Positions 49,128 to 60,661 of a DNA stretch of 64,000 nt are shown here, piece after piece. The notes under the pieces were generated by a model. It saw only the letters and a list, made by a program, of their open reading frames with translations. It had not been told where the DNA came from and did no database searches. Source of the DNA: Tricholomella constricta (Eukaryota > Basidiomycota > Agaricomycetes > Agaricales > Lyophyllaceae); the NCBI GenBank assembly GCA_013368375.1, contig JAACJP010000004.1, positions 1,240,001 through 1,304,000 of the forward strand, in the 5' to 3' direction. Both the position numbers and the translations under genes were made by a program. Position 1 is the first letter of the stretch; every line of letters starts with the position of its first letter.

Positions 49128-50311
49128 TTACGCCCTTTGAACTCCTTTGTTGCCTGCGTCGCCCAGCGCTGAAGCGATAACAGTCAGAGCATCCTTCCGA
49201 GCTCCAAAAGCCACATCACGCCTCTTGGACAGGACCAAATGCGCATGCTTCAACGGACCCAGCTCGCGAGGCTCCGTTGCGAAGTCGGCATCGGATTGTG
49301 GTGCAATGCGGAGGTAGTCACCGCCGTATGTTTCGCGTAGCCACTGCACTTGATCGTCCGTGAAAGGCGTCATTGCACGGGTGGCGTTCTCCAACCGGGC
49401 GTCCGGGGACGGGCCAAACAGGTCATCGAGATTGGTGACAGGGAAGTCGGGATTCTTAAACTCCGCTGGAGCTTTGTCGTCGCCGCCCTGTTCGAGCACT
49501 TCCAGTGTGATGTCCTCGTTTGACTCAGTTTGATTTATCTCCGTTGTTGGTGTTCTGCGAACGACGGGTACTGGCGGTGGCCTGGCAGCGCCTCTAACAT
49601 TCTGCTTCCTCATTCCGCCCCGTCCTCCATGTGAAGCAGATCCACCGCGTGAGCGCTGCTGGTCACGCTGACCGGACTGTTGCCCTCTTCGTTCAACCTT
49701 CTGTAAGGCCGTTTCGACGCCTTCGTATGCGCTGGCGCGTCGTTGAGCAGGCTTGGCCTCCACTTTTGCCTTCTGAGCGGCTTCGCGCGCGAGACGTTCC
49801 GCTTTTCGCTGTGCAGTCGCTTCAGCTACACGGCGTTGTCGCTCTTTTTGTTCCTGCTTTGGTTGTTTGGGAGAAGGCTTTTTTGCGGGTTCCGAAGCAG
49901 CTCCATCTGCGGGCTGCGCCGCTTCTGCCGCCAATCGGCTGGCAAAGCTGGTTGAAGAGCCTTTTCTGAGGTAACTCAAATCAGGTCTGTACAGCTTTCC
50001 TCGGTCGTGACCCGGTACAAATTTTCGGGGTTTCTGGAGAATCTCCTCACGGGAGGCTGGACAGAGATGAGTTGGATCGTAAAACTGTCGTTCTTGGAAG
50101 ACGTACGAATAGTTATATTGTCCCATGAGCTTGCAATAGGAGCGTTTGAAGAGGCCTCGACAGCCCTAAAAGAAGTCGGAGCGGAATTGTTGGCTGTACT
50201 CGGCACAGGAGGATTTACAGGAGCGTTGTTCGACGAATTGAATCGAGCAAACAGGTCGAGCGAGCGGGTTACGCGTCGGCCAACGCAGGGCCTGTATGTA
50301 AGCGAATACAT
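49128..50311 (-). CDS. Mitochondrion-targeted basic protein, possible mitoribosomal protein
   Basis: The first exon encodes a presequence-like N-terminus (MYSLTYRPCVGRRVTRSLDLFARFNSS). A 53-base intron, GTAAAT...TTTTAG at about 50170-50230, then shifts the reading to GCRGLFKRSYCKLMGQYNYSYVFQERQFYDP. The next part, DPTHLCPASREEILQKPRKFVPG, looks like the conserved core. A long Lys/Ala/Arg-rich helix follows, then an RGG-like patch. The C-terminal domain contains FTDDQVQWLRETYGGDYLRI and LGPLKHAHLVLSKRRDVAFGARK. Basic composition plus presequence suggest a mitochondrial ribosome or RNA role; the family was not identified. Confidence 0.72.
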
Positions 50312-50424
50312 GGGTGGACCCTCGCAAGTTGGTCGTTGGTCACAAAATATTTATGGGACATCACGTGCTTAAATTTCACTCAACTCGGCGCCAACACCGA
50401 CCAACCAGTGTCCCTCGTTGTTCA

Positions 50425-52366
50425 ATGCATCCCTGGCTTGGGCGCTTGATCGTCAACTTTGTACTCTGTCTTATCTGCTTTATAGCATATTCCTCCCAAA
50501 TCTTCATTATATGGCCATGGTATGGCGGGGTCCTTTCCATCGAGCTCATTAGCCTCTTGCTTCCGTTCAAGTAAGGCTTCCTCGTGCCTTCATACGTTAA
50601 GATATTGACGCAAATTCAGTCTCCTCGTCGGAATGTTACTCTGGAACTACTTTCTCTGCGTTATTACCGACCCCGGCCAGGTGCCGGACACCTGGGTTCG
50701 TACAGTCATGGAGGACAGACGCGCGGCACTGATATATCGTCCTTAGAGACCCGATACCCACTCAGATGGATATGAAGTCAAGAAACTTACTGGTGAACCG
50801 CGATATTGCCGAATGTGTGACAGATACAAGCCTCCAAGAGCTCATCACTGCCGGACGTGTGATAGGTATGGAAATACACCCTTTCCTAACGCGATGACCT
50901 AATGTCCCCCACCATTGAAGATGTGTTCTTCGTATGGGTAAAACTTGCTATTCTCTTTTATGGTCTCGCTCGGCTCAATGGACTGGAACAGACCACCATT
51001 GCCCTTGGATCAACAACTGCGTTGGACACCACAACTACGGTTATTTTCTTCGGTTTCTCTTTTACGTAGACCTCTCTTGCTCCTATCACCTCACAATGGT
51101 GACACGGAGAGTCTTCCACACCATGGGTGGGCGTTATTGGGTTTGTCTTCTGTTTCCGTCACACGCCTCAAAATTGACAACCTCCTTTCAGGATGAACCA
51201 TCGAGTGTAGAACTTGTTTTCACAATACTAAATTATGTTGCGTGTACTCCTGTCCTCCTCGCCGTTGGAGCCTTTAGGTGCGTGCCCGCTCTGGCTTTCA
51301 AGATGCAGATACTCATACCGCGCCCAGTGTGTATCATTTATATTGTTTGCTCGGGAATACCACAACAATAGAGGGCTGGGAGAAAGACAAGGTTGCCACT
51401 ATGGTTCGCCGAGGGAAGCTCCAGGAGGTTCGCTTGTCCCCATACCTATTGAAAGCCATACTCATACTTCCTCTCGTTTAAAGGTCAAATTCCCATACGT
51501 GGGTTGTAATCCATGCCCCTTTAACGTTTGCTCATCCTCAGTCAGAACCTGGGCAGGAAAAAAAACATCGAATCTGTCCTCGGGAAAAACATGTTCTTAT
51601 GGTGCTGGCCCATAGCTGCACCCGGTAACGGTCTTAAATACGAACTCGCAGAAGGCGACGGTAAGTGGATCGAGCTCTCTCAGCGGGATAAAATGGTGCG
51701 AGAGAAAGACGAGGGGCGCGACGTTTGAGGTGTGGAGAGTCGTGTGAGTATGCTGGATTGGTCATCGCCTGTAAGCACTCATGCTTCATACTTCTTCCTT
51801 CAAGCCTTTGGTAGCGCTCCTCGGACTTCCCGCGCACCTTCTCCTTTTGTTTTAGGTGATCTTCATACTCATCTCTTCTTCCAGACGGTTCGGTATCCTG
51901 GCCTCCTCGTGATCCGTCGACATACAATACGGACGGCCCACAGAACGAGTTTGTTCTTCCATCGTCTCCATGGACATACGAAAATGGCTCTATAAATCCC
52001 AGCCTCGAACCGTACAATTCTCAACGTCGCAGTGCGGCCAGGCGACGACCTCAACGTTTGACAGCTGGTGTTTCTTCACTTCCACCTTACCACCCTGATT
52101 ACCAAGAAGGAACGGAGGCTATGTTGGAGGGATCTGATGAGGAATCCTCTGGTGAAGATGACGTGTTGCGGAAGCCGTTGGTCAGGGCTGGTTCGGAGGG
52201 TTACGAAGTGCGTCCGGTGGATAGGGATGATCTGCTGCGGCGCTACCTTACGGATCTTGGAGAACAACCCGGACGATACCATCGCTATATCCCAACCCCC
52301 GATAGCGAAAGCGACAGCGAGGACGACGATGTCACACTTGCGGAGGCAATAGCCAAGAGGCAATAG
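50425..52366 (+). CDS. PFA4: DHHC palmitoyltransferase, Pfa4 type
   Basis: An ER protein S-acyltransferase; yeast Pfa4 acylates chitin synthase Chs3. Two N-terminal transmembrane helices are followed by the cysteine-rich domain, assembled over three introns: [41 protein letters not shown]. The active Cys lies in DHHC. TM3 and TM4 follow ([20 protein letters not shown]), then [12 protein letters not shown] with the TTxE motif and the Pfa4 segment [17 protein letters not shown]. The C-terminal tail is acidic with [19 protein letters not shown]. The ATG at 50425 begins MHPWLGRL. Confidence 0.92.
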
Positions 52367-52479
52367 ATTATTTTCCTAGACTCTGTACTTATTAATTCGA
52401 CGGTGGCCCTCTGCATACAATATACCTTAATCTTATAATTACACGGCACTATCACACATTCTCCTAAATTCATCTCAAC

Positions 52480-54773
52480 CTACGCCTGTAAGTCAGACTG
52501 TCTGGCTGTGATGATTTCAGCACGACGGCAGACATCGTCTGTTGCGTCTAAAATGGGCTGCCACCGCGCTGAAAGCTCCGTGATAAAATTATGGCTGCTT
52601 TGGGAGCATGCCTCACGGAGGCGGTCGACGAGAGAGATGATCTCGGCTCGCAGATCGCCAATAATGAGAGCTTGTATGTTTGAAATCAAGACGTCGGGGC
52701 TGATAGGTGGTCTCGACGGCCGAGGAATTGTGTAGAGATTCTGCACTCGCTCCGTCAGGTCACGTATTTTGGCATCGTCGCTTTGCTTCAATTCAGCGAG
52801 CTGCTTGAGGTAAGCCTGGACCTACGATTCAACGGTTTTAAAATAGCACCGGGAAACAGACTTGAAGTCAATCACCTGTTCCTTCGCTTTCTGACTTTGT
52901 TCTAGCTCAACGTTGAGCTGTGTGAGGGTCTGGGTATTGAAGTGTAGGGTTTCAAGAAGGGTCGCGGTGTGCTCCGATAGTTCTCCAAGGTCGTCTCCGA
53001 CCTGAGTCGCCTCCTCGAGCAGACTTTTTGTTGAAGCTTCAGTGCTCGCCAACACGTCGCGCTTCTTCTTTTCCTGAGCATCTCGCAACGTAGCCACCCG
53101 CGTGTCAACATCGATTGGCACAGAGTTTCTAGAATAGAGTGCGTCGTTGATGAGGTCGTTGAGATCGTCTACAGAGCGGAAAGAGGCTTGTATTTGGTCC
53201 TGTATCAGCTCTTTTGCATCCTTTGGCTTCGCTGGTTCTGGTAGAGGATTGGTTGGCGGGAGCTCGGGAGCGCGAATCGAGAGCTCTAGAGATTGTATCC
53301 AGTCTCGCAGATCAGTGGTGTACTTCATCAACTCCTGTCTCACATGTGCCTCTCTAGAGTGTGCGACCAAAGCTTTCGACTGGAGTAAGAGGCGATGTAG
53401 CTCTGATAGTCGTTTGATTGAGGAAGTAAGATCTTGTTTTAGTTTGCCTGCCCGCTGAGCCCACGACAAACGTTGGCTGTCCAGAATAGTTCGTGTGGCC
53501 GGAGTGGCACGAAGAAATTGCTGCGAAGTCTGGGTCCGTTTCCAACGTTCAACATTGGCTTGTGCGTCCTCGAACTCGATATGATACTGAATGGTTCTTT
53601 GGATTTGTCTGCAGAATATTAGCATAGAAAACGATATAGGTCAATCTGGTGACTGTACCTAACGATGCTCGAGTAATCGGGAATCTCTGAGGGCCGAGCT
53701 GAATCACTTTTGCTGCTCAAGATCGGTTCAGCTGCCGGGATCGCCTGTGTACAGATCTTCAAAAGAGCAGATCTAGACTCGTTTCTTTCCTTCAAAGGTT
53801 GCGCAACGTTTGTTGATGGCGGTCTGTCAGGTAGATTGATTTCATTGGTGGTCTTTTCTAGGCGAGATGCAGTTGGCGGAATGGTTGTTGTGGTGCGGGG
53901 AGAATTGTCTTTTGGTGCGACGTGAGGCATTGAAATAGCCTGAGGCGGAGGCTGAGGCTCGGTATCCCATCCACCAGAGCCCGTGTCCCAGCCCTTTTCC
54001 CACTGTGTGTCCCTTTCCCCGACTGCCTTGCCTTTGCCTTTCTCTACCGTGTCAGATGAATCCCACGGAGATGCTCCTATACCTTCCCATCCAGATGCCT
54101 TTTCACTTGACCCTGAGCCCCAAGCGCTTGCCTTAGCATCTCCCCATCCACTGCTAGCATTGTTATCTCCCCGCCCACTGCTAGCGTTATTACTTCCCCA
54201 CACGCTAGCAGCGTCGGCAGTCCCTGTACCCCATGGGCTCCCACTTCCACTTCCCCAATTTCCCCAGTCTGAATCTTTTTCCTTGGTGACGGGACTAGGT
54301 GTAGATTCCCAAAGACGTTTGTCGAGAACAGAGCCCGTCTTTTTAGATGAAGTGGACGCTTCGATGTTGGAATATGGTTTTGAATCGCCCCAGCTAGACT
54401 TATCCCATGGAATAGAATTTGAAGTCGATGCCTGTCTTGAGGACGCAGATTCCCAGCTAGAATTTCTTCTTCTTGGGCTAGACTTGGACGGTGCACCCTT
54501 TGAGCCAGAAGCGAAGCGACCGCCTCGACCCCTGTACCCACCTCGACCTTTGTAATCCTGCAATGAAAATCACTTAAACATGAGAAGGAAAAAATTGACC
54601 AAGACGTACTACGTATCTCGACGCGGTGGCCCAATCGGGGTCCCCGGGATGGGCAAATTTGCAGGAGGATATGCACCGTTGCCTAACACTTCCATCGTCG
54701 TCAAAGTTCTGAAAGACGTTCAATAGAGTACACCGTGCAGCGGAATGGATCTCACTCGGCAGCGGATTCGCAT
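52480..54773 (-). CDS. CCCH-like zinc-finger, RGG/Trp-Gly and coiled-coil protein
   Basis: An 18-base first exon (54773-54756, MRIRCR) joins through a 47-base intron to NFDDDGSVRQRCISSCKFAHPGDPDW, a CCCH-type finger with unusual spacing. RGG motifs (YKGRGGYRGRGGRF) follow, then a 200-residue Ser/Gly/Trp-rich region with repeated W-G-S units. The C-terminal half (QIQRTIQYHIEFEDAQANVERWK...KLKQDLTSSIKRLSELHRLLLQS) is a long predicted coiled coil ending in RAEIITARQSDLQA. RNA binding is likely from the RGG and finger. No named orthologue was recognised. It is tandem with the Rsc4-like gene, starting 83 bases after its stop. Confidence 0.75.
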
Positions 54774-54856
54774 GAATGAGGTGGGTGGCAAGAAACAAGC
54801 CAAATTTGGGACAAAAATAACTAATTTACAGTATGCTAACCGGAACCACACAATTA

Positions 54857-56979
54857 CTACAATCGCTGCACGTACACCTTCCATACCAAACCTCCGCTCT
54901 CGCCTACCTCAAGCACGCTCGACCCTACAGCCGGGCTCACGATCCACTTCCCCGTCTCGTCTTCCTGCTCCTGCACGACCCCCCCATTTAGCTTTACCTG
55001 GATCGGCCCAATCTTTAGTTTCTTCTTCGCCGTCGCGGCTTTAGCTTTCGTCGCTGCCCTCGTTGTTCCTTTCGGCCGACCCCTCCCCTTGGCCTTCCCT
55101 CGTTTCCGCCCATTCTTCGCAGGCGCGTTCACTCCTTCCTCCTCTTCCTCTTCATGCTCTCCTTCCTCTTCTCCACCACTGCTCTCTTCCTCTCCATCGC
55201 CCAGGAACGCCACCTGGCTCACGTGCACCTCCGTCTCACCAGGAATGAGCCTCATCGCCCAACACTTGACCCCATCTTCGTGGTCAAGGTGAAGGCTGCG
55301 TCCACGAGGCTGTATAATTAACGAAACTGATTTCAGTTGATGGCTTGGGTGCAGCTGCGGCGCAGGTGAGTTGGAGGTTGAGTGGGCCTGCAAAACAGTG
55401 TCTGTCGGAAGGTTCGAAGTGGATGTGGATGCTGTAGGCGCGGCGGGTGCGGGGACTGGCGGTATATATGATGCATTGGGATAGTGCGAGAATGTGGTGT
55501 TCATGTATTGCATGGGTTGTGGTACACCCATGGAGGAGAGCTGTGTGGGTTGCGCGGCGGGTACTGCGGGAGGCAGAGCGTGCGGAGGTGTTTCTGTTGC
55601 AGCTGGAAAGGGTACAGCAGGCGTCGCGGGCGTTGAGACGGGTGACACCTTTGCTTGCTTGAGAGCGGGGATACGAAGAGTTTGGGATGATGACGCTACA
55701 GGTTGAGCTGGAGGCACTGCAGAAAACGACGTGGACGGCTGAGCTGGTTGGGGCTTGATCTTGATCTTCGGCTTTACTGCATATTCTGGAAGTGAGTATG
55801 GGGGTGGCATATCGGACATTAAGATGCGGAAACAGTCCTGGATAGCATTTTAGACGTTAAGAGTGGACATGACAAATATGATACATACGCGAAGAGTCTT
55901 TGCATCCTCCCAGATGCCAGTGTGCTCTTGGTTGAACGTCATAGCGTTGGCGAAAACAAGTTCAACGTCCGCGGCGAAATCGCCAGCGTTGTGGTACTCC
56001 TTACGTTTGATATGTTTCTATATGGATATTAGTACATTGAATTCTAGACACCATGGACGACAACTCACGAAGATATTCTCGAAGCACTGTGGTCGTTTAA
56101 TCTCTTTATAGTATATGGGCCAGTCTTTCTTGGATGGCAGCTCCATAAACTCTGTGGACAGCGCGCGTCCCCTAAATATGGGCATCACAAGATGATCAGC
56201 AGAGGTGACGGAGGACATACGAATCATCGACTTTATCGACCAATTTCTGTAGCCTGGACTTGAGGAGGCGGTTCAGGTTAGGTGCCTTGGATTTTCCCTT
56301 CCCGTCGCCATCCAGATTCTCGCCGTCTTCATCAGCAGGGACCATCTTGCTGTAGGTCTTGTTGACAAGTTTCTAGGAAGCGATTTTAGCTCGGTTGAAG
56401 AGGGAAGAGGCCGAACTCACCAGAAGATCTTTGGCATCCCTCCAGATATCGCTCTCCTTCATATTGTACTGCTTCGCGTTGTTGAAGCACAATTCAAAGT
56501 CCTGCCTGACCGCCTCGAGCGTCGGATATCCGCCATTTTCGAGCTGTTTCTTGATGTCATCGAGTGCGATAGGCTGCGATATGAGCTTATAATAATCGGG
56601 ATACAGGCGTTTCGGGGGCCGACGCAGGAAGTCCAAGGACAGAGCTCTACCCCTTTGTGTAGCAAGAGGCGAGAAGAAATATCAGAATTGATGTTGGTTG
56701 AAGCAGAAGCCGAAACGAAAACAATCGAATAAGGCATGACTCTACGCACTCTTTGTTGACTGCATCCTTCACGGTTTGCCACAATTTGAGGCCCAGCTCC
56801 TGAACTTCTTCTTTCCTCACACCGCAACTCTCGCCACCATCGTGTCCTCCGGAAACAATAGGGTCCGAAGACGTTACATCGACATCGGAGGAAACACCAG
56901 CTGTTTCTCTGCGCCGTTTGGTCCGCGGTCCCTCTATTTCGTTTGCCCCATTCAGCTGCCCCAGTTCCCTCTTCGACAT
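54857..56979 (-). CDS. RSC4: Tandem bromodomain protein, Rsc4-like (RSC/PBAF chromatin remodeller subunit)
   Basis: Two bromodomains are visible. BD1: LDFLRRPPKRLYPDYYKLISQPIALDDIKKQLENGGYPTLEAVRQDFELCFNNAKQYN. BD2: STEFMELPSKKDWPIYYKEIKRPQCFENIFKHIKRKEYHNAGDF...NAMTFNQEHT. Both keep the YxxxI and the acetyl-lysine-binding Asn (NAKQYN, NAMTFN). A Pro-rich linker leads to a C-terminal domain (GRSLHLDHEDGVKCWAMRLIPGETEVHVSQVAFLG) and an acidic run. An AT-hook-like KGRGRPKGTT and VWKVYVQRL complete it. This order matches Rsc4 and polybromo relatives. ACGCGT motifs lie in its promoter. Confidence 0.9.
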
Positions 56980-57120
56980 GCTCGCGTCTTAACGATGGTT
57001 ACTGTAATACGTTCGCAAGGGGTTTGAAGAATATGGCGCCAGCTACGGGAGCGGTGAGGATATCCGCAATTTATCGGGGAAGAGAAACCCTATAATGAAC
57101 TCTCCAGTCACGTGTCGTCA

Positions 57121-57159
57121 ACGCGTTGATTGACACGCGTCAACAAACTCTCGACGCGT
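57121..57159 (+). promoter_or_regulatory. Three ACGCGT sites upstream of the Rsc4-like gene
   Basis: ACGCGT is found at 57121-57126 (centre of the perfect palindrome TCAACGCGTTGA), 57135-57140 and 57154-57159. They lie 140-180 bases before the Rsc4-like ATG (56979) in the 264-base gap after the desaturase stop. The spacing and density exceed chance for a hexamer. MBF-type control is inference. Confidence 0.5.
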
Positions 57160-57243
57160 TTAAATAACAATCCAGTTCAATGCATCACATCCATTGCAAT
57201 GTTTACGAAAATCTCTACGTGTATTGGTGAAACCGTTATGCAT

Positions 57244-59176
57244 CTAGTTCTCGACTTGAATTTTCGCTACGCGAAGCGCCCGCATCTGCCGTTTAGCTGC
57301 CCGAGAGTGATTGTTTAAACCGCCTCCAAATGCCCATGAGGCGTTGAGAGACTCTTCATGCTGCCGCGCCGTGGAGTATTTCTGGAGTATACTTGCACCT
57401 CCAGGCTGTTAAATACCCATCAGTGACCAGCAGAACGTGCAAAGGCAAGTTGACACTCGTACATGTTCCGCGAGGTAGTTCGTGGCATCGACCGCGAATT
57501 CGTCGATTTGTATGACACATCTTCCAGGGCATCCGTTAACGTATTCTCTCAACTGACTCGTATTCCAAATAGCACCTCCCCACGGCTCCGTATCTTCGTT
57601 CGATAAACACGCTCCATGTTGGGACTTGCGGTGCATGTATTGCGCAGCTTCGACAAGATCTTTCTTTTTGACACGACGCAAGCGAGTCACGAAGCCGAGC
57701 TGGTGAAGGATCAGAATAATCCATTTTGAGGGGTCCCAGTCGGTCAATGACGGTCCCGAGCGGAAATCATGAGGGAAAGCATGCTGGTGCCGGCGCCACT
57801 GTCAGCGTCCAAAGTTAAATCGTTTTCTCGATACTAGTCACTGACATGCTGTCATTCGCCGTGATCAATTCAAGATAAGAATCAGCCTAGGAAGAAATTG
57901 CCTTACAAAGTTATGATTGCCTTCGCCACCGGTTAATAAAGCGAGGAGCTGGGAAAGTAGATTCAGGCATGTGCGGAACCGACTTGCACGATCATCTTAC
58001 AAGGCTTCCTCTGGACGTGTCCTCGTCAGAGTAAGGCTGAAGGCCATCCCAGTGGGCAAGACTAAGGTCAATGTCAGCTCATCTAACACTACCAAATCGT
58101 GTAAACTACCGACGAATTGACGAGAAATGTGCAGTGCCAGACTAGGATTAAAATTGAGAGCGAATACCCCATAAAATGAGCAGAACTTACTGGCAAGTTT
58201 GGAAACAAGCCCACCCCATATGAAACTTCCTATCGCGTCGCCCCATATACATCCACATATTGTCGGCAGAATAAAACCGCACAGTATTGCCAGAGGGACT
58301 ATAACCACGTCACTTCGCGTTACCACATGTAATTTGGTACGTTACCATAGTATGCATGTTGGAACCTAACCACTGGATGCGGGTTAGACGGCAGGAAAAT
58401 CCACCTGGAGGTAATGTCCATACCAGGGTCACCGAGGAGATCGTCACGGTCGACTAGCTCCAATCGCTCATACTTGGGTTTGAAGAAAATCCAGCCGATA
58501 TGTGAGTAAAATAGCCCACGAGTAGCGGCGTACCTGCAAGCAATAAAAGTGACGCGTGAAATTAGAGCCACGAAGATGGTGCAAGAGTTATTACGGGTCA
58601 TGAATGGGGTCATCTGTAAACCTCTGAACCAGTATGGCATGAACCTTCGGTGGCATTTTATGCTCAATACGCTGACAACTTACATGATGAAGACGATGCC
58701 GGAGACACCTGGGACAAATGAGCCGACTATATGCGTCCATTCAGGGCGGCACGTACCACCACTGGTGATAAAACACATGAGTAATTTGGAGAAGATAACT
58801 GGCTGCACTTTCGCACCTTTATGGAACCCTGAAACGCGGAAGAACCCATCGCGGCTAGAATTATACGAACGACCAAACTCGCACGGAACGCGCGGTGAGA
58901 GTAAAGACGATGATAACCAACGGTGATGCTGTGCTGTGGGTTTTAGTATTTTGGACAACCGTGAACGGCCAGAACGCACCCGAAAGTACCCAACTGCCAG
59001 ACGACGAACGATAGGATAAGAGTCGCGCGAGGAACTGCGTGTGGCGGCCAGTATATCGCGCCCAAGACGGCGGCGACGTGTACAGACAGGAAAAAAAAGG
59101 CATTGGACCACCAGATTTCAGGGGGCATCTCGATGGTAATGAAGGAAAGGACGATGGGCGATGTATTTAATTCCAT
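57244..59176 (-). CDS. OLE1: Acyl-CoA delta-9 desaturase with fused cytochrome b5 domain
   Basis: It makes oleate and palmitoleate in the ER. After splicing, the three histidine boxes appear: HRLYSH, HRLHH and NHNF-H-H in GEGNHNF...HAFPHDFRSG. The middle His of the last box needs a 3-base exon at 57846-57848. Other landmarks: FQGSIKWWCLRHR, FTDDPIHDPYAATRGLFYSHIGWIF, RDDLLGDPVVRFQHAYY, WHCTFLVNSLAHWDGLQPYSDEDTSRG. The C-terminal cytochrome b5 domain has CVIQIDEFAVDATNYLAEH-PGG (heme His). The tail ends MRALRVAKIQVEN with the stop at 57244-57246. The ATG at 59176 is the likely start; the true N-terminus may be longer by an upstream exon. Confidence 0.9.
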
Positions 59177-59276
59177 CGTCGAAGTCTGGGGGTCGCATCG
59201 AATCACTTACATAACGCATGCTGTTACACTGGACAGACCTATATCCTAACAGTCTGAGCGCAACACCAAGAACAAC

Positions 59277-60448
59277 TTATCTAATTGCCGTCACCATCGA
59301 TGCATGCTGCCCCCAACGCGCATCTGCAATATCTCTTACCTCCCTGACCTTTTGTCCGTCCGTCATCCACACGCCCCAATCCCCGTCACCTCCAATCCCC
59401 ATACTCATGCCTTCTCGCTTGTATGACATGCCCCCTTCTGTCCAGTTCCCTGCGCTGAGATGGATTTCTCGCAGTCCGAGGGGCAAAAGCGCGTCCAATA
59501 CCGGCCCAACCGTTTTAGGATTAATACCAGAGCCGGGAAGAATACTCAAACCCCAGGGTTCGTCTTCGATAAGCTCTTTTGTCGTACGGAATAGCGATTC
59601 TAGTGTGGAGAGTGCCTCAGGCACCAATTCGCCTTGACCACTGTGTTCGTCGTTGTGCATATCAGATCGTGAAGCCAAGTCACGCCAGACGTTTACCTTG
59701 TTAGGATTCTTGAAATTCCTCCGATACTCTCGATATCAGCCAGCGCTGTGATGCAGCATAGAATCGCCTCGATTTTGGGACTCGGACCACGCGATAACTC
59801 ACCTTCATTAGGGTTTCGGGTCATGTCAAATGCTCGATGGAAGCAGACTAGTATCAAGATCTAAATAAGCTTGTTGATACCGAGCCCACCGAGCATCACC
59901 TTCCAATGGAAGAGCCTCGTCGACAACTCTACGCAGGAGTGAGAAACAGCCACGCAGAGAACAAAGTGCTACTAACTGCTTCATACGGTCCACGTCGACC
60001 CTGCCGTCCTTGTCCAAGATGCCAACGACGATCCCTCGAACGCCGTATTCCTTGAAGATACGGATGTCCTCTAGGATGACGTCAATCTCGCTATCAGAGT
60101 ACAGGAAGTCTCCTGTGCGAGGTCGAATCATGGCCTAATAACAAGGGCAAGTTAGGGCAAGGGGCCGCAGAGATCGATCGAGGGTTGGGTGCTGGGGAAA
60201 TCGCAGACCATGATGGGAAGACCATTTACCGCCATCTGGACTGCCTTTAAGAGGCCGAGACTTGGCGTTGTACCACCACCAAGAGCTAGATTTGCACAGA
60301 GTTCGAGTCTGTCGGCCCCAGCTTGAGCAGCACTAGGACGCTATCACATCAAAAAGTGGAGAGGTGATTGGGAGGTGGATACGGACTTGATGGCAGATTG
60401 GACAGAGTCAACGCAGACTTCGATGATAATAGAAGATACGAGAGCCAT
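59277..60448 (-). CDS. CutC family protein (copper homeostasis)
   Basis: A TIM-barrel protein of the CutC family. The ATG at 60448 starts MALVSSIIIEVCVDSV. The hallmarks follow: AGADRLELCANLALGGGTTPSLGLL, PIMVMIRPRTGDFLYSDSEID, GVRGIVVGILDKDGRVDV, LPLE...FHRAFDM, SGQGELVPEAL, LSILPGSGINPKTV and LREIHLSAGNW. CutC was linked to copper tolerance in bacteria, but its biochemical role is not firm. The stop is at 59277, about 100 bases upstream of the desaturase start on the same strand. Confidence 0.9.
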
Positions 60449-60661
60449 TTTGCTTGGAGGAGGAAAAGTTTGGACTTGGCGATGAGCGTTGTGGCGTTTT
60501 GCCGCGGTCACATGATGGAAGCAAAATTGCCTTATTTGGTAGTGCAAGTACAGTTCACTGCGGCGCGTCATGCCGTCTCACACTGGCGATGACGGCTGCC
60601 TGACATCATCGAACACACCCTCAGGACTCTTTGGCCATTCCACTCTACCTAAACGCCCACA

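Noticed and set aside
53983..54555. 190-residue Pro/Leu-rich frame on the + strand
   Set aside because: Antisense to the Ser/Gly/Trp-rich region of the CCCH-like gene; no independent coding evidence.
57244..59176. Desaturase as a pseudogene with a broken third histidine box
   Set aside because: A 3-base exon with good splice signals restores the box, and every other catalytic motif and the cytochrome b5 domain are intact.
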